A stretch of DNA of 64,000 nucleotides from Sessilibacter corallicola. Its GTDB lineage: Bacteria; Pseudomonadota; Gammaproteobacteria; Pseudomonadales; Cellvibrionaceae. The translations under genes and the position numbers were made by a program. Positions within the stretch are counted from its first letter, which is position 1. Every line of letters begins with the position of its first letter. Shown piece after piece: positions 46,303 to 55,690 of this stretch. The stretch covers positions 124,001 through 188,000 of the forward strand of contig NZ_JAJSLX010000002.1 in NCBI RefSeq assembly GCF_021290925.1, written 5' to 3'. The notes beneath the pieces are model-generated. The model was given only the letters and a program-made list of their open reading frames with translations. It had not been told where the DNA came from and ran no database searches.

Positions 46303-47007
46303 TTAAGCCGTTAAAAACCAAGTTGCAACAATCACGATCGCAGCCGCAATGACAGCTAAAATTGGGGATTTGATTGCAGGCGTTTCAAGTGGTTGTGCTT
46401 GTATGGAATTATTTTCCAGTGTTTTTCTTCCCGTAATCATGGGGCGAACCAAATTTTCCCCTTTTAATAAATACAGGGCGATTGCCAGAATGTGGAGAAT
46501 GACTAGTCCCAGAATGATATTAAATCCGGTGTGATGAATATCGATAATCATTTCCGCTAACTGCCCATTCGTGAGTGATCTGGCGAACGGACCTTCGTAG
46601 AAATAGCCGTCACTGGTGAACAAACCGCTGACCGTTTGAATCAATAATCCTGCAATTAACAATAACACCATTAGGCCGCCTGCTGGGTTGTGGCCCCATT
46701 CTTTATTCGGCGCAGAGCCACTTTCAGTGCTTTGTTTGGATTTCATCGATTTTATATACACCATTACCTCACCGGGCGAGCGAATAAATTGAGTAAACTT
46801 GGCGGTGTCACTGCCAATGAATCCCCAAACAATCCGAAAAACAATAAGTCCTAACAGCAATCGGCCCGCGCGCATGTGCCATTCCATCAGGTCATCTGCG
46901 ATTTCAGCGCTGTACCATAAAAAAACGAGTAGGAGCACTAAGCTCCAGTGCCAAATTCTAATCGCTATATCCCAAATTTTTACGGATTGTGTATCGAGGG
47001 TATTCAT
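46303..47007 (-). CDS. Cytochrome b561-type membrane protein
   Basis: A 234-residue di-heme cytochrome b (Ni/Fe-hydrogenase cytochrome b / YceJ-like). Motifs include KIWDIAIRIWHWSLVLLLVFLWY, EWHMRAGRLLLGLIVFRIVWGFIGSDTAKF, NPAGGLMVLLLIAGLLIQTVSGLF and HHTGFNIILGLVILHILAIALY, with the four histidines expected. A C-terminal fifth helix follows. The ATG at 47007 starts at MNTLDTQ; a longer frame to 47115 would add 36 residues without support. In many proteobacteria this protein is partnered with a small cytochrome c, as here in convergent orientation. Confidence 0.88.
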   Translation of the reverse strand: MNTLDTQSVKIWDIAIRIWHWSLVLLLVFLWYSAEIADDLMEWHMRAGRLLLGLIVFRIVWGFIGSDTAKFTQFIRSPGEVMVYIKSMKSKQSTESGSAPNKEWGHNPAGGLMVLLLIAGLLIQTVSGLFTSDGYFYEGPFARSLTNGQLAEMIIDIHHTGFNIILGLVILHILAIALYLLKGENLVRPMITGRKTLENNSIQAQPLETPAIKSPILAVIAAAIVIVATWFLTA

Positions 47008-47208
47008 AAAGATAAGTCTGTTTTTCTGGTGAGAATTTCTATTTACTGGCGTTGAAAAATAGTACGCTGTGCACCCAAATTTTATACCAATCAAGTCAAG
47101 AGAATTGTTATTCAATAACAGTATCTATTTTGTCGCCAAAGATCTATGCTTGGCACAATGCTCATAGGTAGGTGAGCACAAAATGGATGTTATAACTAGG
47201 TGCAGGAA

Positions 47209-47985
47209 ATGACGGAAAAAGCAGCCGTTCGTGTTCTAAAACGAGCGAAAGCAACGCACATTATGATTGCTAACGCAAAAGGAGGCGTTGGCAAAACCAC
47301 ATTAACCACCAATTTGGCCTCGCAATTGTCCAGAATTGCGCCTGTTGGCGTGATGGATTTAGATCCGCAGGCAAGTTCTTCATTTTGGCTGCAACTGCGT
47401 GGTAAACGTGATCCTCAGATTTTATCGTTAAACTCGAAAGAGTTCGATCGCGGTCAGGTAACTCGCAGCTGGCTAGCTCATCAAGTTAGCCAACGAGTCA
47501 ATTATGTTATCTGTGATACCCCAGCAGGTTTGCAAAGTCCAAAGTTGGATCAACTGCTAAAAGACACGGATATTTTACTCATTCCCGTGGCGCCCTCACA
47601 GATAGACATACACGCTACCGCAGGGTTTGTTAAATCGCTTTTATTGAATCCTCAGTATCGCGCTCGACCCGTGCGTTTGGGGGTGGTGATGAATCGAGTC
47701 AAACGTAACACGCTCAGTTTTCAAAAGCTTGAGAAGTTTTTGTCGAGTCTCAATATTCCCGTGGTTGGTTTGCTTCGAGATACACAAAGCTATCTTCGAG
47801 CGGTCGAAGAAGGAATGGGAATTAACGAGTTGCGGTCGTTTGCCGAAGAAGATCGAAAAGGGTGGTCTCAAATCATTCAGTGGATTCGCCACATTGAAAA
47901 ATCCCGAGAAGTTGAAGCGCTGGAAAGAAAGCACGCGTTAAAAACAATTGAAGCTGGAACCACGCAATTGTTGGATACGCACTAG
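47209..47985 (+). CDS. ParA-family ATPase, orphan
   Basis: A 258-residue deviant Walker ATPase. Walker A is KGGVGKTT (preceded by MIANA), the second motif is VMDLDPQASSSFWL and Walker B is VICDTPAG. The protein resembles ParA/Soj and the McdA or chemotaxis ParC groups. No parB, cargo or chemotaxis gene follows; the next gene, opposite in orientation, is a phosphopantetheinyl transferase. Such orphans position large protein assemblies or plasmids. The ATG at 47209 has AGG eight bases upstream; GTG at 47200 is an alternative. The lack of an N-terminal HTH argues against a plasmid ParA of type Ia. Confidence 0.85.
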   Translation: MTEKAAVRVLKRAKATHIMIANAKGGVGKTTLTTNLASQLSRIAPVGVMDLDPQASSSFWLQLRGKRDPQILSLNSKEFDRGQVTRSWLAHQVSQRVNYVICDTPAGLQSPKLDQLLKDTDILLIPVAPSQIDIHATAGFVKSLLLNPQYRARPVRLGVVMNRVKRNTLSFQKLEKFLSSLNIPVVGLLRDTQSYLRAVEEGMGINELRSFAEEDRKGWSQIIQWIRHIEKSREVEALERKHALKTIEAGTTQLLDTH

Positions 47986-47996
47986 CGTTAACAGCT

Positions 47997-48764
47997 CTAA
48001 CTGGTTTGTTCGGTATCTATCAATGAATCCGGCGTTAATTGATGGGCGGTTGTGTTCAATTCAGAGTCAACTTGGAATACTTCTGGCAGTGTTCGATCGC
48101 TGCGTTGATGGCTGAATTGAATCCACGCCAGTTGGAATTGTTCGGCAAAACTCACGCTGTAACCGCTGATAAAAGGCATTTTAAATTGCAAAAATTCCTC
48201 GGGTGCCGTGTCGTTTAGAGCGATTTTATTGTCAGTATTAAACGTGAAATAAAAACTTTTTAACGGTTTTTGTAATCCCAAACCGAGCGTTTTTATGTAG
48301 GCTTCTTTCAGCGTCCATATTTTAAAGAACGCCGTGGCGCTGCTCCCAATTTGCTCGCATTCTTTTTCATGGAAGTAATGTTGAGCAATGTCTGAATACT
48401 GACTGTTACGACCGATATTTTCCACATCCACACCAATTCGTCCCTGTGTATTCAGGGCAATCGCAATTAAATTCTTTGTATGGGAAACGTTAAAATCAAT
48501 TGAGCTGCCTATCAGGGAAGGGCGACCATGTTTGGAGGTTTGGAATTGCATGGCATCCGGTGAACAACCGGTGATTTTTTCAAGTTGCTGTTTGAGCACA
48601 ATGCGGGTCAGAAAAAACTGCTTTTGTGTGTCTCGGTGTTTGATTCGATGAAAACGCTCAACTTCTTCTTTGCTCAGCAACGAAAAATACGTACGTTCGA
48701 GTCGAGTAAAATCGAAATCTTCGTAACGGCACAGCAACAATTGATTGGTTAATTTCGCAGTCAT
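47997..48764 (-). CDS. 4'-phosphopantetheinyl transferase, Sfp type
   Basis: Attaches the phosphopantetheine arm to carrier proteins of fatty-acid, polyketide or nonribosomal peptide synthesis. The 255-residue protein has the Sfp-family motifs: GRPSLIGSSIDFNVSHTKNL, the metal site IGVDVENI and FFKIWTLKEAYIKTLGLGL. A C-terminal extension of about 45 residues after the core is polar and not conserved in my view. AGG precedes the ATG by seven bases. No NRPS or PKS gene lies in the window, so the carrier substrate is not apparent. Confidence 0.9.
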   Translation of the reverse strand: MTAKLTNQLLLCRYEDFDFTRLERTYFSLLSKEEVERFHRIKHRDTQKQFFLTRIVLKQQLEKITGCSPDAMQFQTSKHGRPSLIGSSIDFNVSHTKNLIAIALNTQGRIGVDVENIGRNSQYSDIAQHYFHEKECEQIGSSATAFFKIWTLKEAYIKTLGLGLQKPLKSFYFTFNTDNKIALNDTAPEEFLQFKMPFISGYSVSFAEQFQLAWIQFSHQRSDRTLPEVFQVDSELNTTAHQLTPDSLIDTEQTS

Positions 48765-48829
48765 ATTCAACCTGATTCAGCCCTTCGTGAGCAGAGAATT
48801 AAGAGCTAGGAATTATAACCGCGAGATCA

Positions 48830-50317
48830 TCAGGAAGGACAGACACCACGCACTTGAGTGCCATTGCGGCGATAGCAAGTGCCGTTGTTGGTCATTAAAC
48901 CGCTGTTGAATTTTCCTTCGAAGCGATCGCCACGAGGATTCCAGAAAGTACCAATTCCATCTTTTTTGTCGCTCTTCCAGTTGCCCTTGTACTTCGAGCC
49001 GTCGGCGTAGTCCATAGAGCCTTGACCGTCGCGCTTTCCATTTTCAAATTCGCCCTCATACCGGCTGCCAGAAGTCCACTCGTAAATGCCCCAACCGTGT
49101 GGCGTGTTACCTGTTAAGCAATCGCCGCTGTAGTAGTTGCCGGATTGATAATTCAGTGTGCATTTTCTGTCGTTGCTTCTGGTTTCGTTGGCCGAGCTTG
49201 CAACGGTAAATACAGGGTTCGATTCGCCCTCTGGTGTGAATGCCGTGAACAAACTTGAAAGCGAATAAACAACAAAACCAGCTACCAACACAAAGCCCAG
49301 CGCAAAGTATTTTAAACCGCTTTTTACGGGTTGGTTTTCGTCATCACCAGGTGCGGAAGATTTCGCTGAGAATAGATTAAGTAATACGTTCGACAAGCCT
49401 TTTAACGCCCAGCCAGAATCTGTGTTGGCGTGAGCCATGGTTTCCAATTCTTTCAGGTGAAATTCTTCGGCTTGCGGATTATTTTTCACCGTTGTTGTTT
49501 GGCTAGAGGTTTCTAAATGCTCTACCTTGCCGTGTTCGATGTATCTTGCCGTGGTTTTAAATCCAGAAATCTGGGAACTGTCGATTGCGGTAATTGGGTA
49601 GCGTTTTGCTTTAAACGCGACAGTGACTTCAACACCGAGCTTAAGCGGTTTGTTAATTTTTAAGATGATGTTGTGTGGCTTATTGGGCGATTCCTGGTGC
49701 ATGGTGGCGCCAACAAGCTCGATCCACTGACCTTCGATATCGGCGCGGAAATCCGATAAAGACACACCTTGATGCGCAATCAGCTCTCGATTCAGAGTAA
49801 TTTTAATGGTGTCGTCGTCGATTGAAATGATTTCTGGCGGCGAAGTGGGTTTGGCGGTATCGATTGGTTGTGTGGCTTTTTTTAGCCGAATCGCTTCCAG
49901 TAAACCTGGAGAATTAGCTACCGACGGCCGAGTTCCCGAAATTTTAACCGGTAAATTGGTGACAAATGCCTCGATTGCGCTGTCGGTTGTGGTCGACCAC
50001 ATGAGTATTTGTCGGGGATGGTAATGAACCTCGATTTCTTTAGCCGTTGGCAGGTCTTCGTCCATGACCAAAACGACAACACTGCGAGTACTGTCGTCGA
50101 CTTCTTTGAGTTCTAACAACACCGGACGAATAGTGGTGGCAGGCGCAGAAGTCGTTGCTGGAAAGGTGACGGAAAAATCATCCGCACTCGGTGCTAAATC
50201 AGCATCAATCTTTTGGTTGAACGATAATTTAAGGAACGACCCGGCAATCGTTGCTGAGAGAATCTCAAATTGATCTTGGTGTGGCGTCGACCGATCAGCG
50301 GTGGGGCTCAAATGCAT
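48830..50317 (-). CDS. Single-pass membrane protein with Ig-like (SWM-type) N-terminal domains and C-terminal MORN repeats
   Basis: A 495-residue protein without signal peptide. The N-terminal 260 residues contain two repeats of a beta-sandwich pattern (ILSATIAGSFLKLSFNQKID and a second, IISIDDDTIKITLNRELI), resembling SwmB/cell-adhesion-type repeats. One transmembrane helix is at about 333-356 (YFALGFVLVAGFVVYSLSSLF). The C-terminal part has four MORN-type repeats, for example YEGEFENGKRDGQGSM and YKGNWKSDKKDGIGTF, with cysteines (C-x13-C and a C-terminal pair). With this topology the MORN repeats would be periplasmic and the Ig-like ones cytoplasmic, or the reverse. I do not know a described homologue. 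Confidence 0.7.
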   Translation of the reverse strand: MHLSPTADRSTPHQDQFEILSATIAGSFLKLSFNQKIDADLAPSADDFSVTFPATTSAPATTIRPVLLELKEVDDSTRSVVVLVMDEDLPTAKEIEVHYHPRQILMWSTTTDSAIEAFVTNLPVKISGTRPSVANSPGLLEAIRLKKATQPIDTAKPTSPPEIISIDDDTIKITLNRELIAHQGVSLSDFRADIEGQWIELVGATMHQESPNKPHNIILKINKPLKLGVEVTVAFKAKRYPITAIDSSQISGFKTTARYIEHGKVEHLETSSQTTTVKNNPQAEEFHLKELETMAHANTDSGWALKGLSNVLLNLFSAKSSAPGDDENQPVKSGLKYFALGFVLVAGFVVYSLSSLFTAFTPEGESNPVFTVASSANETRSNDRKCTLNYQSGNYYSGDCLTGNTPHGWGIYEWTSGSRYEGEFENGKRDGQGSMDYADGSKYKGNWKSDKKDGIGTFWNPRGDRFEGKFNSGLMTNNGTCYRRNGTQVRGVCPS

Positions 50318-50691
50318 AACTTCGTCGGATAAGTGGAATGTTCAATAAGTTTTAAGTCGTCCTATTGTGCCTTGTAAAAACACACGAAACACCCGTGTCA
50401 CTAGTAATTTATAGCTTAAGGAGCTCGAAGACCTAGTGTCGGATTGCAGAAATTTGAAATCGTTCTGCAATTTCGAAAAATGTTAACGCGTTCAAAATTA
50501 ATTTTGTGGATTAATGCTGATTTTGACGAATTCAACACAGCATCCTAATTTTTGAACAGTAATTATACAAAATAGTTTGCAATACTGATTCAAAATCATA
50601 GTGTGTGTCAAATATTCTCTCGCTACACAGAATGACGCGCAGTTTTATCCGACGGGTACGTTTATCCGGCTTGTGCTATTTAATCCGATTT
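50318..50691. other. Intergenic region downstream of the AraC-type gene
   Basis: About 370 bases, AT-rich, with promoter sequences for the MORN gene expected near 50318-50450. A 9-bp perfect hairpin (attgcagaa, 50443-50451, with 50463-50471) may terminate the AraC-type gene transcript or be a processing site. Confidence 0.45.
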
Positions 50692-51717
50692 CTACTGGGG
50701 ATTTGCTTGGTAAACCCCGTTCGATTTGACCTTGTGCGGTCGAATGCTGAATTGATGAGCTGATTTGGCTCGTCGCTCATCTCTCGGTGCCATACCAATG
50801 TATTCCCGATACACCTTGCTGAAATGCGGCATAGACACAAAACCGCATTCGTTGGCGATGGTGACGATTGGGTTTTGGGTTTCTCGAAGCAGAGTTTGTG
50901 CTTTGGCAAGGCGGAGTTTGAGGTAGAAACGAGACGGTGAGCAATTGAGGTGTTTTTGAAAAAGTCGTTCAAGTTGGCGTCGTGAAAGACTGATGTAGCT
51001 GGCCAAATCGTTCAGGTTTAACGGCTCTTCCAAATTGTTTTCCATCAACGTAACCGATTCTGCCAATTTTGGTTGTTGAGTACTCAGTTGTTCGCGAAGA
51101 CTGGTTTTAGAGAACTTCTGCTTGGCCATTGTGTACAGAGGGCAAATGTCCAATTGGTTTTTGATCTGACCTAAAACGTCGAGTGCTAGATGATTGCTGG
51201 AGTGTTTGGCGATGAGTGATAAAACAAGATTGGCGGGATTGTTCGTGCTGTAACCGTCGTTGATGTCATGCAACCACTGATTATCTTTTAACCATTGTGG
51301 CGAGCAGCTGGGTAGATTCAGGGCTTGATTGCCGTGGGCGGATATCGGTTCTCTTTCTGAGTTAGCGCAGCCGTTTGATGTCAGTAACGCCCAGCTGATG
51401 CCTCTGTCTGTCCAGGCATTTAGCAACTCCAGTTGATTGGGATCTTGTTTGAATTGCTCGACTGAGGTGATTACCACAAGCGCGTCAAAGTGAGAATCCA
51501 AATTCAACGAGTCGTCACAGGCGATGGAAAAACCGCCATCAGAAGGAACGTTTTTGCCGTCCAGGCTGAGTGTTTTCCAGGTGAATTTTTGTCGTTTTAA
51601 TATTTTGTTGGCCGCTTCCAGTAACGAGGTGGCCGTAGTTAGATAGAAAGAAGGAAAGTTGTTGGTTAGAAGAAAGGCGACTTGGCAAGCTGAATTTTGG
51701 TCAGAAACTGCACTCAT
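50692..51717 (-). CDS. AraC-family transcriptional regulator with DJ-1/PfpI-like domain (GlxA/CdhR type)
   Basis: A 341-residue regulator. The N-terminal domain (about 10-185) has the class-I glutamine amidotransferase-like fold of the GlxA/GbdR/CdhR group, containing VAFLLTNNFPSFYLTTATSLLEA. The expected cysteine segment reads SNGCANSE, similar but not the standard nucleophile elbow. Residues about 225-325 form the two AraC HTH motifs (LNLNDLASYISLSRRQLERLFQKHL and ANECGFVSMPHFSKVYREYIG). Such proteins usually activate amine or amino-acid catabolism (e.g. glycine betaine, carnitine). No target operon adjoins. The ATG at 51717 is preferred because AAGGAAAG precedes it. Confidence 0.88.
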   Translation of the reverse strand: MSAVSDQNSACQVAFLLTNNFPSFYLTTATSLLEAANKILKRQKFTWKTLSLDGKNVPSDGGFSIACDDSLNLDSHFDALVVITSVEQFKQDPNQLELLNAWTDRGISWALLTSNGCANSEREPISAHGNQALNLPSCSPQWLKDNQWLHDINDGYSTNNPANLVLSLIAKHSSNHLALDVLGQIKNQLDICPLYTMAKQKFSKTSLREQLSTQQPKLAESVTLMENNLEEPLNLNDLASYISLSRRQLERLFQKHLNCSPSRFYLKLRLAKAQTLLRETQNPIVTIANECGFVSMPHFSKVYREYIGMAPRDERRAKSAHQFSIRPHKVKSNGVYQANPQ

Positions 51718-52109
51718 TTTACTTTCCTTTCGGTCCCTAATTACCTGAATCAAGTAATTATTGGTGGCTTAAACGGTTAAGTTGTGACTTCTGGCAAAGG
51801 CCTTATTGTTGCTTTAAACCAGTTTGGCGTTTTTTTAATAAGATACTGGTTTTATGTATCGGAAATGTTGCGGAAACAATAAAAATAAAGCTTGTGCTTT
51901 ATTTGGTCAGAAAATAGTGTGTTTTTTTGCTGATTAATCAGTCTTTGTACACAGTTTACGCAACCTGTTATCAGTAAGACGACTGTAATAAATTTGTAAT
52001 CAAAAATAATTCTTGAAAGATGTTACAGGATTCGGTGGCGCTTAAATAGGTATTCAACGAGGAAAAGAAGACGCAATCAGTCGATAAGGCAGAAAATGTG
52101 GGTCGTTAA
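51718..52109. other. Intergenic region upstream of AraC-type gene
   Basis: About 390 bases without a gene. A tetraloop hairpin (aaataaagc ttgt gctttattt, 51883-51904, nine perfect pairs) is visible. The rest, up to the maeB terminator, shows nothing recognisable. Confidence 0.45.
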
Positions 52110-52148
52110 AAACCAAAAAAGCGGAGGATAACCCCCGCCTTTTGGTTT
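52110..52148 (-). terminator. Terminator of maeB
   Basis: An extended stem: aaaccaaaa (52110-52118) with ttttggttt (52140-52148), continuing to gcgg/ccgc with some mismatch around the loop. On the minus strand a T run follows. It lies 30 bases after the maeB stop. Confidence 0.7.
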
Positions 52149-52179
52149 CACTGACTATGAAACTGTGCCGATTGTTGAA

Positions 52180-54486
52180 TTAACAACCCTCAGCGAATTG
52201 CTCTTTGTAGTGCAAAATATCAGCAGCTGCCAATGCGCTCATGTTGAAGATCGCTCTTGGTGAAGCTGAGTTCACGATAACGTGTGCTGGACGAGCCAGA
52301 CCGGATAGGAATGGTCCAACCATCAAGCCATTCGCTTTGCGGCGCAGTAAGCCCAGTGTGATGTGAGCGGCGTCGATGTTCGGGAAAATCAACAAGTTTG
52401 CTGAGCCCTTCAATTGGCTGTGCTTAAAGATGTTGTCGCGATACGCGGTATCGAGCGCTGCCATCGAGTGCATTTCACCGTCTAGCTCAACGTCAGGAAG
52501 CAACTCGCGCAATGTTTCTGCCGCTTTACGCATTTTCAGCGCTGACGGCGCGTTTGAGGTTCCGAAGTTAGAGTGCGACATCAACGATACGCGAGGCTCT
52601 AGGCCGAAGCGTTTAACTTGGTTAATGGCAGACAAGGTGATTTGAACCAGCTCATCGGCGGTTGGATCAACATTGGCGAAACAGTCAGCCAAGAACAGAG
52701 GGCCGTCTTTCATGATCAGAGTCGAAAGCGTGCTCAACTGAGGTTGCGCGGGATTGCGGCCAATGATTTCGCTGATGTGACGAAGGTGGTAATCGTAACG
52801 ACCAACTTTACCCGCCAACATGCCGTCTACGGTGCCTTCGCGAACCAACATCGCCGCCATGACAGTCGCGTGGGTACGCAACATGGTAACGCAGGCGTCG
52901 AAAGAGTTTCCTTTGCGGCCAACGATGGCGTGGTAGCGCTCACTCAATGAGTGAATCAAATCTTCGTCTTCTGGGTTAACCACTTGAATGTTATCGCCAA
53001 GTTTTAGACGAAGGCCCAACTGTTTGATTTTCGCTTCAATGACTTGTGGACGACCGATAAGTACCGGCATGGTAACTTGTTCGTCGACAACTTTTTGTAC
53101 TGCGTGAAGTACGATTTCGTTTTCACCTTCAGCGTATGCCAATTGTTCTTCGCCGCGCTGAGCTGCCGAAACAATGGGTTGCATGAACATGCTTGAGCGA
53201 ACAACGTAACCGTTGAGCTGTTGCTGGTAAGCGTCTAGATCTTCGATTGGACGTGTGGCAACACCGGAATCCATCGCCGCTTTTACAACCGCTGGAGGAA
53301 TGGTTGCAATCAAGCGTGAATCGAACGGCTTTGGAATGATGTAATCTGGGCCAAAGCGCAGTTTTTCGCCAGCGTAAGCTTTGTGAACTTCGTGCGTGGA
53401 TTCTTGCATAGCCAATTCGGCGATGGCTTTCACACACGCAATTTTCATTTCCTCGTTAATGGTGGTTGCACCGCAATCCAACGCGCCACGGAAAATGAAT
53501 GGGAAACACAAAACGTTGTTTACTTGGTTTGGATAGTCTGAACGACCAGTTGCGATAATGCAGTCTGGGCGAGCTTCCTTGGCAATTTCTGGAAGAATTT
53601 CTGGCACTGGGTTGGCCATTGCCAATACCAATGGGTTGCGTGCCATGGTTTTCAGCATTTCTGGGGTCATGGTGCCAGGACCAGAGAGACCCAAGAAAAT
53701 ATCGGCATCCACCAATACTTCAGCCAAAGTACGCTTATCAGTAACTTGGGCGTACTCTTCTTTGTATTTGTTCATACCTTCTGGACGACCGCTGTAAATC
53801 AAACCGCGGCTGTCACAGATATAGACGTTCTCTTTTTTGAGGCCCATGCTGACCATAAGGTTGATACAGGCGATACTTGCCGCACCTGCACCGGAGGCAA
53901 CAAGAACAACGTCTTCGATTTTTTTCTCAACGATTTTTAAACCGTTGTAAACCGCAGCCGCAGCTACGATTGCTGTACCGTGTTGGTCGTCATGGAATAC
54001 AGGGATGTCCATGCGCTCACGACACAAGCGTTCAATTTCAAAACACTCAGGTGCCTTGATATCTTCTAAGTTGATGCCACCGAAAGTCGGCTCAAGGGCA
54101 ACAACAAAATCAACGAAGCGATTAACGTCGGGCTCATTCACTTCGATGTCGAATACATCAATGTTAGCGAATTTTTTAAATAAAACCGCTTTACCTTCCA
54201 TTACAGGTTTTGACGCTAGGGGGCCGATATTACCCAAACCCAATACTGCGGTACCGTTGGAGATAACGCCAACTAGGTTTCCGCGAGCAGTCATTTCTGC
54301 CGCCGCAGCTGGGTTTTCCTCAATCAATTGACAAGCGTAAGCGACGCCAGGTGAATAAGCGCGCGCCAGGTCAGATTGAGTGTCTAGTGTGGTTGTCGGT
54401 GTAATTTCCAGTTTGCCGGGCTTAGGCAAACGGTGGTAGTTCAATGATGCTTCTTTAAAAATTTCTTCTGGGCTTTTATCGGACAT
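52180..54486 (-). CDS. maeB: NADP-dependent malic enzyme, MaeB hybrid (malic + phosphate acetyltransferase-like)
   Basis: Decarboxylates malate to pyruvate, making NADPH. The 768-residue protein has a malic N-terminal half ([36 protein letters not shown] and [13 protein letters not shown]) and a C-terminal phosphotransacetylase-like domain (about 430-768; [13 protein letters not shown] and [15 protein letters not shown]), the usual hybrid. The PTA-like part is regulatory and binds acetyl-CoA in known enzymes. GGAGAGG precedes the ATG. It is a single gene with its own terminator. Together with MaeA and PntAB, the cell has several NADPH routes. Confidence 0.95.
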   Translation of the reverse strand: MSDKSPEEIFKEASLNYHRLPKPGKLEITPTTTLDTQSDLARAYSPGVAYACQLIEENPAAAAEMTARGNLVGVISNGTAVLGLGNIGPLASKPVMEGKAVLFKKFANIDVFDIEVNEPDVNRFVDFVVALEPTFGGINLEDIKAPECFEIERLCRERMDIPVFHDDQHGTAIVAAAAVYNGLKIVEKKIEDVVLVASGAGAASIACINLMVSMGLKKENVYICDSRGLIYSGRPEGMNKYKEEYAQVTDKRTLAEVLVDADIFLGLSGPGTMTPEMLKTMARNPLVLAMANPVPEILPEIAKEARPDCIIATGRSDYPNQVNNVLCFPFIFRGALDCGATTINEEMKIACVKAIAELAMQESTHEVHKAYAGEKLRFGPDYIIPKPFDSRLIATIPPAVVKAAMDSGVATRPIEDLDAYQQQLNGYVVRSSMFMQPIVSAAQRGEEQLAYAEGENEIVLHAVQKVVDEQVTMPVLIGRPQVIEAKIKQLGLRLKLGDNIQVVNPEDEDLIHSLSERYHAIVGRKGNSFDACVTMLRTHATVMAAMLVREGTVDGMLAGKVGRYDYHLRHISEIIGRNPAQPQLSTLSTLIMKDGPLFLADCFANVDPTADELVQITLSAINQVKRFGLEPRVSLMSHSNFGTSNAPSALKMRKAAETLRELLPDVELDGEMHSMAALDTAYRDNIFKHSQLKGSANLLIFPNIDAAHITLGLLRRKANGLMVGPFLSGLARPAHVIVNSASPRAIFNMSALAAADILHYKEQFAEGC

Positions 54487-54781
54487 TCACCCTCTCCTTA
54501 CTTTGGGAGTCTATTCGGCGGACGAGCATATTAATGGGAAAAGTTGTAAAGCGATAGACTAAAGTATAACTGTCTATCTAAATTACGTAACTGTACTTAA
54601 TTGGGTGTTAATGTTTTGTAACAGCGGTGTGATAAGGAGTCGCCATTAGGTGCTTTTTGTTGCGGCTGTATACGCAAACTAGACTGTGCCTTCGCTTTTT
54701 GAGCATCTGCAACATGAATTTAAATATTAAAATTTAATTTCTTTCTTAGTTTTTGTTTTATCTATTATTACACGAATAATT
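54487..54781. other. Divergent promoter region of maeB and DUF2971 gene
   Basis: About 295 AT-rich bases, without a gene or a recognisable operator. Confidence 0.45.
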
Positions 54782-55660
54782 ATGATTAAAGAAATTAATA
54801 AAAATCTCTTTACGGAAAAACCGACAGAAACATTCTACCACTACACCACTTTGGGTGGATTAATGGGCATTGTCGAGTCGAAAATGTTACGTGCCAGTGA
54901 CATTCGATACATGAATGATTCTACCGAATTGAAACACTCCATTGCGTTGCTCAAAGAAGAAATAAACAGACGTATCGAGTCCGGTAACGAAAATCCACAA
55001 CTGCTTAATCAATTTTCGTTATGGCTCTCCCACCGGGTAGTGAATGGGCCTATGTTATTTGGCGCTTCTTTTCGAACGAATGGCAATTTATTAAGCCAGT
55101 GGCGGGGTTATAGCACACACGGTAAAGGCATAAGTCTGGGGTTTAATCCTCGTTATATCGCTATGTGCGCGTCCTTTCACGGCTTTAAAATTGGCAAGTG
55201 TATCTACGATCCGCAAACACAAAGGCAATTAGTTGGCCAGGTTGTCGATGCTGTGGAATCTTTAGCCAAATCCTCCTGTGGTGGCTCTAGAACTGAATCG
55301 AAAGACTACCAATCTGAAGTGTTTGAAAAAGTTGAAGGTGATTTACTAACAATTTCTGCCATTTTAAAACATCCGTCGTTTCAAGAAGAACAGGAATGGC
55401 GAATTGTTTCTCCGGTCATTCCTTCGAGTGACGGATACCCCATTCAATTTCGCGAAGGTTTATCCATGTTGGTACCGTTTTACGCGTTTGATTTTACACG
55501 GGGCGATTCGCGCCAGGCGTTGGAGCTGCAACATGTTTATATCGGTCCGACCAGTAACAGCGAATTATCCATGAAATCCTTATCGCGTTATTTAGATGTG
55601 CATGGATCAACACCGAAAGACGGTATTACCTATTGCCAAATTCCATATCGGCAAAAATAA
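54782..55660 (+). CDS. DUF2971 family protein
   Basis: A 292-residue cytoplasmic protein of the DUF2971 family, of unknown biochemical function. The N-terminal signature FYHYTTLGGLMGIVESKMLRASDI and RYMNDSTE, the central LLSQWRGYSTHGKGISLGF and the late HPSFQEEQEWRIV are all family blocks. The conserved His/Tyr, Arg and Glu invite comparison with ADP-ribosyltransferase-like folds, but that is speculation. Its genomic placement is erratic in bacteria and it is found in accessory regions. It is a single gene with AT-rich leader and no good ribosome site. Confidence 0.75.
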   Translation: MIKEINKNLFTEKPTETFYHYTTLGGLMGIVESKMLRASDIRYMNDSTELKHSIALLKEEINRRIESGNENPQLLNQFSLWLSHRVVNGPMLFGASFRTNGNLLSQWRGYSTHGKGISLGFNPRYIAMCASFHGFKIGKCIYDPQTQRQLVGQVVDAVESLAKSSCGGSRTESKDYQSEVFEKVEGDLLTISAILKHPSFQEEQEWRIVSPVIPSSDGYPIQFREGLSMLVPFYAFDFTRGDSRQALELQHVYIGPTSNSELSMKSLSRYLDVHGSTPKDGITYCQIPYRQK

Positions 55661-55690
55661 AATATAAAACAATGTATGTGTCGACAGAAT

